Under the pieces are notes generated by a model. That model saw only the letters and a list, made by a program, of their open reading frames with translations, was not told where the DNA came from and did not search any database. Shown here piece after piece: positions 15,101-25,233 of a stretch of DNA of 64,000 nt. Origin of the DNA: Pterobdella sp. o SKG-2022 (Eukaryota > Annelida > Clitellata > Hirudinida > Piscicolidae); contig OZ038326.1 in the NCBI GenBank assembly GCA_964035795.1, forward strand, positions 5,102,889 to 5,166,888. The letters run 5' to 3'. Every line of letters begins with the position of its first letter. Positions within the stretch are counted from its first letter, which is position 1. A program made the translations under genes and the position numbers.

Positions 15101-17525
15101 ATTAACAGTAAACAGTTTCCAGGAAAACCTTAAACAACAACTGTTTCAAATATTTTTTAAAAACTTTTTCTTACTTTATAACTCAATAAAATTCAAATTA
15201 ATACCGAAAACAATTAAGCGTATAACAATGAAAAATAATTGGGTTTATGGGAAGAAGTAAGATCGGGTAATGCAAGCCTTGAATCATTAAAGAGAATCAG
15301 GATATTACATCGAAAAGCTTTTAATCAAAAATAATTTATTTCAGTTTTTGCGTGGGTTTTCTATAATTAGATTTATATTTACCCATAATAATAAAAATAA
15401 AATACAAAAAATAATAATAAAAGAATAATATTAAAATATATAGTTATGCACATAAATTACATTCTTGAATAAAATTGTAGTACCTCTTGCTCAAGATAAG
15501 CATTGTAAATGCATGGCGGTTTCACTTCTAAAAAGATTTCTTGAAATTTTAAGGATTAGAGTGGAACAAAGTATTGATTAAAAATCAGGAATAACTAAAG
15601 ATAACAGAATGAATTTCAAGATAATATTGAAAAAATATGAATAAAAATTAAATTGGGGAGGGAAAAAAACAAAAAAAATATGATTAATTTCATTTAAGTG
15701 CAACCATTAATTTCCATTGATTGCTGCTTTTTTAAAAGTCTCAATTTTAAGAGTAACAATAATTTTATATATATTTTTATGAACCTTCATTTTTTTCATA
15801 TCTTTTTTTTATTTCTTGTTTTTATATGAATTTTCTAATTTTTCCAACATTTTTAATTCTTTCTTTAGACACAACAAACTCATACCAACACAACTCATTC
15901 ATTCACTCAAAGGTCTTTGCTTAGATCGGTTTTCAAATACTTGAAACCCTAATATGTTTTTGTTTATTATCACGCTGATGGCTCTTTTCAACTACCCCTC
16001 CATTACCAGAAAAATAAAGATAAAATTTAAATAAAAAATAAATGAATAATGAAGAAATAAATAATAAAAATAATAACAAAAATTTAAATTATAGGTAAAT
16101 TTTTAATAATGATAAATTAAGAAATAAATAGATAAAGAGAAAACATTGAAAAATAAATGAGTTGAGTAAAAAATTTAATAAAAAAAATAGAAAACTACAA
16201 AATATTTGAATAAAAAGGCAAGAAATGTAAGATTTCAAATTCTTAAATTTTTTTAAATAAATTATTGTTGTGTTATTGTTTTGTCCTTGTTAATTATCAT
16301 CCTCATGCATATACATCTTAATGCGCTATTTTTTCCTATTTTACATTCATCTGAATGTACTTGATCTATCAGGATGAACTTAAAGTAGGAAATAACGCAA
16401 AAATAATTGAAAAAAAATTCTCTAAATAGAATATTAATACATTGTTTTTTATTATTTTCATTATTACTATTATTTTCATTACTAATATTCTTATTATTAT
16501 TATTATTATTCATGCAATGATAATCAACTAATAACATCCAAAAGCAAATCTTCAATCAACTCTGACCTACTTTCAGGACGGAAACATGATTGGAGCTTTA
16601 TCTAGGTCAGTCGTGATAATAATCTTATCATTTATAACATGTGTGTACGACTAAATCATTATGTGTTGGTGGTATGGTGTGAGAAAGGTTTATATATAAG
16701 CTTCTATCTTATGAAGAAAAATCTGGAAAAACAACGTCATTAAATTGATAATCGTCCATTTATTAAATTTTACAGCTAATCTTGATTGACCCATGACCTT
16801 TACTATCTTTGAGCTGCACATATTTTCATTATCAATCAAAGAAAGCCATTAAATTCTCCACATTAAACCATCTTACAACATTTTTTAGACTACACCATCC
16901 CACTATACCACACCACTAACACTCCTAACAAACGCATCACCTACCATCCACCAACATCATCATTCATTACCCTGACACCCTATTCCCACATATCACCCAC
17001 CACTACCCTTTTCACCCTCCACCACCAGCACCAACCATCTTCACACACCAACCCTCACAAAGCTTCACCACACATCACACACTTTTCAGCACCACGAGTT
17101 TTAGCCATTCTCCCCTTTCTACTAAAACCATCACACAACACTTACATACCCTACCTTCACCCACCACATCATCCATTATGACCAACCTTTCCTCTTCACA
17201 GACCCCCACACCAAAGAACCCCACCACCTCCACAGATCCCACCACCACCACCACACACTCCACCCCACAGACCCCCATCACCACCACACACCCCACACCA
17301 CCACAGACCTCCACCACCACCACACACCCACACCACCACTAACACATGGTGTTGATTCTTTCCTGAGTACCCACCGATGGTATGTTGAGCGACAGAATAT
17401 CCAAAAAATGATCCTCTTAAGCCACGCTTTACTATGGGATAGTGTGTGTCTATGTTGAAACTATTGCTGTTTAAGATGAAAAGGAAGAGGAAGAAGAAGA
17501 GGAAGAGGAGGTGGGTTGTGTACAT
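141..17525 (-). CDS. Integrin alpha subunit, 15 exons, 3' end outside the window
   Basis: Cell-surface adhesion receptor subunit that pairs with an integrin beta chain. Exons in gene order: 17371-17525, 11777-11895, 8681-8760, 8257-8439, 7037-7211, 5445-5524, 4769-4890, 3660-3747, 3101-3185, 2585-2810, 2181-2324, 1559-1673, 916-1095, 609-678, 141-283; together 655 codons, all phases consistent. It starts with a hydrophobic signal peptide (about residues 1-22) followed by FNIDTHYPIVKRG, the usual integrin alpha N-terminus. Seven-bladed propeller marks follow: ILVGAP, VVCAPRF, VMIGAP, YVVGAP, DLVVGAP, DLAVGAP and DLTVGAY, with FG or YLG motifs. Three blades carry calcium-loop patterns: DLNADGMDD, DIDGDGYQD and DLDSNGDPD. 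The thigh and calf regions follow (RTRSVVDG, FKKNCANGDQC, EVQNNEEEAHEARLF). No inserted I domain is seen. The membrane span and cytoplasmic tail lie left of position 141. The ligand class cannot be read from this. Confidence 0.93.
1690..1870. repeat. GGTGG/GGATGG-type degenerate minisatellite
   Basis: Repeated GGGTGGATGG- and GGTGGTTG-like units in the integrin intron upstream of exon 12. Open frames over it are low-complexity and not genes. Confidence 0.75.
5525..7036 (-). other. Integrin intron 5 (1.5 kb), no gene seen
   Basis: AT-rich. Contains one copy of a short dispersed motif (about 5,975-6,016) that recurs at 11,377-11,418. No exon or RNA gene recognised. Confidence 0.5.
8761..11776 (-). 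other. Integrin intron 2 (3.0 kb), no gene seen
   Basis: AT-rich sequence with ATT/AAT-rich tracts around 9,780-10,080 and a decayed GATG/TAGATG-type minisatellite at about 8,830-9,120. Phase across this intron is consistent: GATCTTA joins AATCGAAAG to read DLKSKAEEM, so no exon needs to be hidden here. Confidence 0.6.
8830..9120. repeat. Degenerate GATG/GTAGATA minisatellite
   Basis: Diverged tandem units of TAGATGGATG type inside integrin intron 2. It gives long low-complexity open frames in several frames. Confidence 0.7.
11896..17370 (-). other. Integrin intron 1 (about 5.5 kb)
   Basis: No coding exon recognised. The first exon ends GGTGG and joins a following C to restore the GGC codon before ILVGAP. 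The intron is AT-rich except for two strand-skewed stretches: GT-rich on the + strand at about 11,900-12,660, and CCA/CAC-rich at about 16,880-17,350. Long first introns often hold enhancers, but nothing specific is visible. Confidence 0.6.
16880..17350. repeat. CCACCA/CACACC-rich low-complexity block
   Basis: About 470 bp dominated by C and A on the + strand (G and T on the transcribed strand), just 3' of integrin exon 1. It becomes nearly pure CCACCACCA and CACACCCCA units at 17,215-17,340. Confidence 0.8.
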
Positions 17526-19447
17526 ATCAATGGTGTTGGTGATTTTTGTTATATGTTAGTGGTGATATTGATGTTTATTTTTAGATATTAAGTGATGATT
17601 CTATTTGTGTTGAGGTTTCGTTGTTGTTTCACTTTTCGTGCTGAAACATTAGTTAATTTATTATCTGTTGCTTTTTTGTTTATCTTTATAACAATAAATA
17701 CTGTCGATAGTGTTGTTCAGTTGTTAATGCTTATTTTTGTTATTATTATTTCTATTATTATTGCTATTCTTCATTATTTTCTTTATTGTTTCATTATTCA
17801 TCTTTCATTGGTTTTGGGGAAAAAGGTTTCATTAAGTTTAATTATTGCTATTTGCATTTTTATTTAAAAAACTTTTTATGGAGAATTTTGTTTAAATTTT
17901 CAAATAAATCAAACACCAACGTAACTTTTCAATTTAAAAACTAATCATAATTTTCAAGTTTTCATCTAAAAGTAAACTTTCGTGTAAGTTTTAATTAAAA
18001 ATTGCATCATCAACCGAACATTTATAACAAAATTCCTATTATAAGTACAACAAACACAAAAAACAAAATTTTCTTACATTTTCAGGGTATTTCCTTGAAA
18101 AATTTCTTTATATACTCTAAGGAGAATGCTTGTGTATGTGTGCGTGAGTGTTTATGTGTATGTATATGTTTTAATCGCTTCATCCATATACAAGTATTTG
18201 AAATAGATTGACTTTAAAATTAAAATTTTTAGACTACACTCGATTTTTTTTCATCATGAGATAATCTATTCAGTTTATATTATATTTTATCAATAATATA
18301 AGTAATTTTTTCTATATATATATATAATACATACATAATCCAGTAATTTTCAACAAATACATGATTCTATCCCATAATATTGAGAGAATCTCTGCTTTTG
18401 GTAGCTTCAAATGGCATATACTTTTGATTATGAAACATTTTTATCTCCTTTTTATATGCCTTATCTGTCTTATTATTTTGCCAATCATATAATAATAATT
18501 TTAGTGTTTCGTAAAAAAAATTTTTTTTTTGGAAAAATGTTTATTGTACAAAAAAATTCATTAAAATTATTTTATAAATAAAACTAATGTTAATATTTTC
18601 AGTTTTATATTGTTATTTTTTTATGCCTATGATTATTATTGTTGTTATTAATTTATTATGAATTATATTTATTATCATTATTTTTAGACCGAATTTGAGT
18701 TTTTTATATTGTCTATAACTTTAAGCATTTCCATTTTTAGCCATCTATAATGAATATAATATAATAATAATAATAAATGGTATGAAAAATCCAAACTTTT
18801 ATTTCAACAGACGCATAAACAATAATAAGAAACATTTGCTAATGTTTCTACAGATTAAGGATGCTTCTTCGCCATAGAAAGCACTAAAACCAACAAAAGG
18901 TTGGTCATTATTGTAGATTGTTACGGCTCGTTTAGGAATTATTTTTTCGATTCACTTTTTGCGGTTTCGCATGATCGGCCTTGCTTTATTAGATTTTATA
19001 GAGATTTTTTTCAGAATAAGGAAGAATGTAGAAACAGTAGATATTTATTTTGGTTTTAAATATTTTTTAGCATCATTAGTTCGATAAATATTAACGTTAA
19101 ATGTTGAAAATAATAATAATAATAGTTAAACACTCATAAAAATAGCGACAATAACTTCAAATAGTCTCTCACTATCAAAAACTAATGGGTAGGAAAGATA
19201 ACAACGATTTCATGAATAAATACAAAATAAAATTAAATTCCAAAAATAAATTTTTTTCAAACAAAAAAGAAGTGTTGAAGAACAATAATGTTTTTTACGG
19301 ACATTATAAAAAAAAAAAAAAATGCTTATTAATACAAACAAATTAATAGGAATAAAGTAATAATGTCTGAATAACTATAAATAAAGATTAAACTAAAATT
19401 ACCATAAATAACCAGCTTATCTAACGTAAGTTTTTTCACCTGCTGTT
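17526..19447. other. Divergent intergenic region (integrin / glycosyltransferase)
   Basis: 1.9 kb between two divergent start codons, so both promoters probably lie here. AT-rich, with a GT/ATGTGT-rich patch at about 18,130-18,170 and a short TA run near 18,315. No convincing TATA box, RNA gene or other coding exon seen. Confidence 0.5.
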
Positions 19448-21985
19448 ATGATTTCAAATGATCATTTAGTAATACTACTAATTACATTATCATCTTGTGT
19501 TCTTCTTCTAATTTTCATCTCACCACTCAGACCTTCTTCAACCACTTTTCATCCAGAAAATTTCTTTCTCCCCAACCACGCACCGTCTTACGATGACAGC
19601 TTATATAAAATTTACAACATATCGCGCCAAGTTATTGCTATAGGCTGTGCCATCACTAGTCACTCCAATCATCAACGTGCTTTAACCACAGAGAACCTAG
19701 TGCGTCGAATGCCCCTTTTGCGCACACTGGTTCCCTCTTTTTGTCACACAGCCAGTTCAGGCTTCGAGTACATTTTCTACGTCTCTTACGATATATATGA
19801 TGAATGTTTTACTAAAAATGAATATATGCAAGCTATCCAAGATAATTTCAACAACATTGTTAGCAATTCTTGTCCTCAACAGTCTAATTTCACATTGTTG
19901 TTCATTCGCTGCCACCATAACAAACGACCTGCCTGGGCTCAAAATGATGCCATGCTACAAGCTTATCTTGATGATGTTGACTATTTTTATAGGTTGATAG
20001 AAGTATGAGATTTTAAAGAATATAGAGATTTATATTGTATATGATGTACTTAATTATTTTTCAAGATCATTCAAACTTTGAAAAATTCATCCAGTTTTTT
20101 TGACTTTTTATCAAATATTTTGATTGATCTAATTATTTGATATGTTGGATGGTATCACAGTTATATAGTATCTCACTTAGACAATTCTCTTGATAGTATC
20201 TCAGTAGACTCCCCTACTCAATGTTACTGATAAATATTTCTCACAGAGTAAATGATGACACAAAGATGCTGACACCTGGTTGGACAGAGATTTTTATTAA
20301 CACACTACAAGTGAGTATCTTTATCTCACCTAAGAAGTTTTCAATTCTTCATCAATTCTATATTTAATAATATTTTCAAGGATTCATTCATTTTATAAAT
20401 AAGATGATGAATATAATTTAAGTAACATTATAATCAGTTATAAATACATTCCAAATAGTAAGATAAATTATTATAAAAAACCCCAAAGAATTTTAACCCT
20501 CCAAATGTTGGTGTGGTGGGCCCATACCACAGAGGGGGCAATGAAGACATCTTAACTTATGATTTTGTCCATAAATCACACATTGATATATTTGGTTGGT
20601 TATTTAGACACTTCGATTTTTTGGTTGAAAATGAAGTTATTTTTTATTATAATTTAATGTTTATGTAGATTATTTTTTCATAGATTTAGGTAACTATGTA
20701 AAGTCAAGTATGTTTTAATAGAAGGAGTATTAATCCTACTCTAATCAATAGAGATTTTGTTTATTTTTTATATTTGACAGTACTCATCATCATTGAAATA
20801 AGTTAAATTTAGGAAGTAAATTATTTATATATCAGCTTGCTCTTCAGTAATCATTTAAAAAATACTTTTGAAAGGCTTTTACTACCCTCGCGTTTTCACT
20901 GATTGGTGGGCTGATAATTGGATTTCTGGTGTGTATGGCAGTACACGGACCGTCAAAACTCCAGCAGTACGACTCAAGCATACAGGAGAAATGGGAACTA
21001 GATACCAAATCGCAAAAGATAAAGACCAGTTTTTGGATTACCAGCTTACTAAAAGTTCCGAGGTTCTTGATAGGTATAGTTATAAGTATATTGAAACTTT
21101 GATACTATAAAGAATAGCGAAAATTTTTTCATTCAAAAACTTTTTTTCAATATTTCTTTTTTGTTGTTAAATATTTTAATCAATACTTTACTCACAAGGT
21201 ATCTCTTAGCGAAAGAAAAAAACGAAACTGCTAAACAACCGAAAGAGAAGAGAATAATATCGATGTCTTTGTGGGGCAGCAAAACGAGGTACGTGTACGG
21301 AGCAATAAGAAACGCTAACCTTATTCGGGTGTTTTTTCCAAACTGGACCTTACGTATTTATATAGAGAAAGCAAATATTATGGGCCTGACAAGATATCCG
21401 GCCTTAGAAAAGAGAATAATAACCAAGTTAAAAAACCTAGGTGTAGAAATTATAATGGTGGATTATGGTGAAATTTCGGTGCCTCCCTTAATGTGGAGGT
21501 TTTTGGTGGCTGATGATCTTGATGTCGATGTGTTTATTGTGAGAGATGCTGACGATAGATTGACATCTCGTCACGCCATTGTAGTCAACGATTGGTTGAA
21601 ACACAAAGAAGCTGTGCATTGTGTCAGAGACCATCCCAGTTACCGTATCAGTGCTATGATGGGAAACACCTGGGGAGGCAGACCAAAAAAAATGAAGAAA
21701 AAACTTTTAAAACCTCTTAGAGAGATGATGCAAGATTTAAAAAGCGATTTCAATGAAGACAGCAAATTTTTAAACAAAAATATATGGCCTTTGTTTCAAA
21801 ACTCTATATACTGCCATGACAGTGTGTCATGTAATATATGGACTAACTCACATCCTTTCCCAGTTTATAGAGTGGGTACTGAACACATAGGTCAACGATA
21901 TGATGCCTTTGATAATGTAAATAAGGAAGATGTTGAAGCCCTTTCTGACACAGTTGTTAACGAAAAATGTACGATAGTTAAATGA
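19448..21985 (+). CDS. Type II membrane protein with two glycosyltransferase-like domains
   Basis: Exons 19448-19992, 20247-20310, 20489-20594, 20875-21073, 21199-21985 give 566 residues with matching phases. Residues about 8-27 form a single hydrophobic segment near the N-terminus, as in Golgi type II glycosyltransferases. The first domain has VNDDTKMLTPGWTEIF (NDD resembles a DxD metal site), NPPNVGVVGPYHRGGNED, HIDIFGFYYPRVFTDWWADN, SGVYGSTR and GTRYQI. The second starts near ISMSLWGSKTRYVYGA and has LMWRFLVADD, VDVFIVRDADDRLTSRHA (DADD as possible metal site) and HCVRDHPSYR...GNTWGG. I recall both blocks as conserved in uncharacterised proteins of protists, algae and invertebrates, often predicted to be glycosyltransferases; substrate unknown. 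AATAAA lies at 22092. The 3' end converges on SNRPB, 245 bp away. Confidence 0.8.
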
Positions 21986-22091
21986 TCTTGTTTTATAACC
22001 TCAAAGCAACATAATGGTCAGTGTACCTTGCCAACATCAACGAAGTTTTCTTCCTCAAGAAAAATGTGTTCCATATACTTAGTTCTTGAAA

Positions 22092-22097
22092 AATAAA
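22092..22097 (+). terminator. Polyadenylation signal AATAAA of the glycosyltransferase gene
   Basis: Canonical hexamer 107 bases after the TGA stop. Its cleavage site would fall close to that of the convergent SNRPB gene. Confidence 0.6.
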
Positions 22098-22161
22098 CTT
22101 CATATATATGTGATATTTTTAGATGAGTTTTCAAAACTTTAAATCAGCACAATTTCATAAA

Positions 22162-22167
22162 TTTATT
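22162..22167 (-). terminator. SNRPB: Polyadenylation signal AATAAA of SNRPB
   Basis: TTTATT on the + strand, 63 bases beyond the SNRPB stop codon. Confidence 0.55.
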
Positions 22168-22229
22168 TGAAATAAAACCACAAAACTTCTTCAGTCAATA
22201 ATAAACATCATATATACTCCCTGCATACC

Positions 22230-22824
22230 TCACATGAACCCAGGTCTCATCATTCCAGGAGGAGGTCCTCGCAGGCCTGGAGGAGGCCCCCTCATGCCAG
22301 GTGGAGGCATTCCAGGTCTCATTTGAGGCTGCATCATTTGTGTAGGAGGCATGCCTACACCCCTAGCAGGACCAGCCAAACCAGGCATTGGCCCCGCAGA
22401 CATTGATGGCATTCCTCTTCCTGCTGCTCTTCCAATGCCTGGACCTCCAACACTTCCTGGAACTGGAACTCTTGCAAGTCCTTCTTGTTCAGGAGGTGGT
22501 GGACCTTCTACTGTCATTGATACTAATGATTCTCCCCTCAACAGTACTAAGCCTAATGTTCGTTTCTCTTCTTTCTCGGCTGATTTGCTTTTTGGCTTTA
22601 TTTTCCTGAATTCATCACAGTCACCCAGTATCAGATTCATGTGCTTGTCAAATGCTTTGAAAGTTCCTTCAAAAGTTAAATTTTAATTAAAACCGAAAAG
22701 TAACAATTAATAGCACAAAAACTAAAAAAACTTATAAGTTACCTATAAATATTCTTCCATCTTGTAGGACACATCTCATCCTGTAGTTTATATATGCCAC
22801 CATTTTCGATCCTTTGCCAGACAT
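22230..22824 (-). CDS. SNRPB: Small nuclear ribonucleoprotein-associated protein B (SmB)
   Basis: Core Sm-ring protein of spliceosomal U snRNPs, acting in pre-mRNA splicing. Two exons, 22743-22824 and 22230-22666, give 172 residues. The Sm fold reads [39 protein letters not shown] and [20 protein letters not shown], then the Sm2 stretch [20 protein letters not shown]. These match vertebrate SmB closely. The tail is proline, glycine and methionine rich ([33 protein letters not shown]), as expected for SmB, and somewhat shorter than human SmB/B' (231-240). The start ATG is the first in the Sm exon and gives the usual N-terminal length. Confidence 0.96.
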
Positions 22825-24489
22825 CTAATAATTTAAAATAGTAATTTAGAAAATGAAAATTATTTCTTTTTAATGAAGTAGTTTGACAGTACATCTGCCG
22901 GCTAACGAAAAAGTTAATTTATAAAAACATTGGAAAAACTTCTTAATTTAGAATATTGAAAAATAAACACTTTTTATGTAGATTTAGCTGAATAAATTTG
23001 AAGAGTTTTTAACGAACGAACGAATCCGAGGTTTAGCGATAAAAAAACTAGGCATGAAAAAACAAAGACAAAGCAAGGTAGTGTATGAAAATGCTATGTG
23101 AGAAAAATTATTTTCATAAAATAATACTCAAAAAAATTTTTGAATAGAAAAAATTTTTACTAAAAAAATAACTCTTGGCGTAGTACCTTAAATGTAAAAC
23201 GAAGACGTAATTTAAATTTTATTTCAACTTCCAATACAGTTTCATTATAAGTTTTCAACTACAAATAACTAAATCTATGAATGAACCAAAACATATAAAA
23301 GCTAAAAATTCCTTGAAAGTCAAACAAACTATATATAACACAAATATAAAATGACAATATTGATGTCATGATTTTGTATGCTAAAAAATGTTAATCCAAA
23401 TGTAAATATTGATAATTATTTGAATATTAATATCAAAAAGTGAATATTAATTTCTAAAATTACGGAAATACTATGTTATAATAGCCATAGATTACACATC
23501 ATTTGTAATTGACCAATAAAATATGATTACAACTTGAATAAACGTAAATAAGGAACTGGTAAAACATAATACTGAGAACATTAACAAACTTTCAAAACGT
23601 ACAAAACTTTGAAACAAAAATTAATCAAAAATCATGAAACTGATTAAAAAACAATAAAATTAAACAAAAAAACTAATAAATTAAAACCAGAAACGATTAA
23701 AAAAAAATAAAATAAAATATACAATTGAACTTGAGAGATCGAGAGAATGGTTCATAAATAAAATATCACTAATTGTTAAATTGAAATGAAAATCAATTAG
23801 CATAAAATTGAAAAAAAAAATTACCAGATGTATAACACAAAATATCAAAGCACTTTGATTTGAGTAGCTATAATGAGTTCATGAGAAATTTTTTAAACTG
23901 ATAAATTTATAATGAAGTTATGTCATGTATGAAGGCTTGAAGCCGAGTTTTCCGGCTGTATGACCTTACTAACGCCAGCTAGTCTACAGACCAGAAACTG
24001 GATGTTCTACCGAGACACTATCTTTCGTCATGATTTTTCAAATTTTCACCATCACTGACATTATAAACATCATCACCCTTGAAAAATCATCTTAGTTTGT
24101 TTCAAAATAATATTGTTCATAGAATTTTCATTCATTATTATATCCTTGTTGTCTTCGTTCTTATTCAACGCAGTCCACTTTCATCTAACCATCATCATTC
24201 TCTTTCTGCTCACCACCATCATCCTCTTCCTCCTCACCACCCTCATCTTCTTCTCCACCACCACCTTTCTTCACTCTCTATTATGACTACTCCTACCACT
24301 ATTGGGAGCAGAAGAGGAATGATGGCTGGTGGATGACAGTGTGTCCCACCCTTCATTCCTGTGAGGTCGCGCCCCCTCGCTAGGTGCTGATGACTGTTGA
24401 GAGTTTTGAATGTTTAGGTGTTACTCTGAAGATTTTCATAGTAATAATAACAATAATGAAGATAATACAAATTATTATTATTATTATTA

Positions 24490-24865
24490 ATCCAATTAGA
24501 TTATACTGCTGTACATGTCCCAGTAACTGGGGTTGACAGCATTCGACCTAGGTTATTGATACTACAAGAGTGATGTATAAAAGAAGCCATTTTATTTTGT
24601 AAAAATTTTTATAGACTGCCAGCCCGAGCTAACGTCCTATTTGAAATTATCGAATTCAAGATCTACCATTCCCACACTTATGCAGTTTGCCTTGCCGTTG
24701 TCAACAAAAAGAAAGATCATCCGCAAAGCCAAACGAAAACGTTACCAGAATACCAATTTGTCGATACCTGTTACCAAAGTTTACTGTTATCCAGGTTATA
24801 ACAGAAAAGCAGCTTCAATTTAGAGACGCTATCTTTGGTGCAGTTTAACGTCATGTCCAGAACAA
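24490..24865 (+). repeat. Dispersed repeat copy A (about 375 bp)
   Basis: Shares a collinear series of blocks with the reverse complement of 45,215-45,605: TATACTGCTGTACATG, CCCAGTAACTGGGGTTGACA, AGACTGCCAG, GAGCTAACGTCC, ATTCCCACAC-like, GATCATCCGC-like, AGAAGCAGC and TTTGGTGCAGTT. The blocks are separated by small indels and substitutions, so the copies are old. It lies in the spacer 3' of the polycystin gene. The family is not identified. Confidence 0.7.
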
Positions 24866-24907
24866 ACAACAGTAATAATAGAAATAATTAATATTATATT
24901 GGTAAAT

Positions 24908-24913
24908 TTTATT
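24908..24913 (-). terminator. Polyadenylation signal AATAAA of the polycystin gene
   Basis: TTTATT on the + strand, 35 bases past the TGA stop, supporting the last-exon assignment. Confidence 0.65.
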
Positions 24914-24947
24914 GAAACATTCAACTGAAACACAATAATCAACTCGT

Positions 24948-25161
24948 TCAATGAAAGCTGACCTCATTAGAAGCATTGCTGACCTTGTTTTCCCTCTTCC
25001 TTCCTCTCAATTTCTCCATTCCTTCTAACTTCACCAAGATGGCGTCGATCTTCGACACTATGCTGCCTGTGAATTATTATAATAAAAATAATAATGATGG
25101 AAACTACAATGGTAAAAATGAATAATAATGAAACGAGATTAATAAAGTTATTATTATTATC

Positions 25162-25233
<72 letters not shown>

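Larger units (their letters stand above)
22825..24947. other. Spacer between SNRPB 5' end and polycystin 3' end
   Basis: The SNRPB promoter should lie in its left part. From about 23,930 the base composition rises in GC and the sequence looks repetitive: a block at 23,930-24,035 with phrases such as GCCGAGTTTTCCGGCTGTAT, a TCATCC/CACCACCATC-rich stretch at 24,165-24,300, a block at 24,340-24,410 with GAGGTCGCGCCCCCTCGC, and the dispersed repeat at 24,490-24,865. No intact gene seen. Confidence 0.6.

Noticed and set aside
17075..17525. Val/Gly/Cys-rich open frame next to the integrin start
   Set aside because: It is the GTGGTG-rich intron; only the first ~52 codons (exon 1) match an integrin.
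24079..24336. His/Ser/Pro-rich open frame
   Set aside because: It lies in a TCATCC/CACCACC-rich low-complexity stretch with no splice context or family match.
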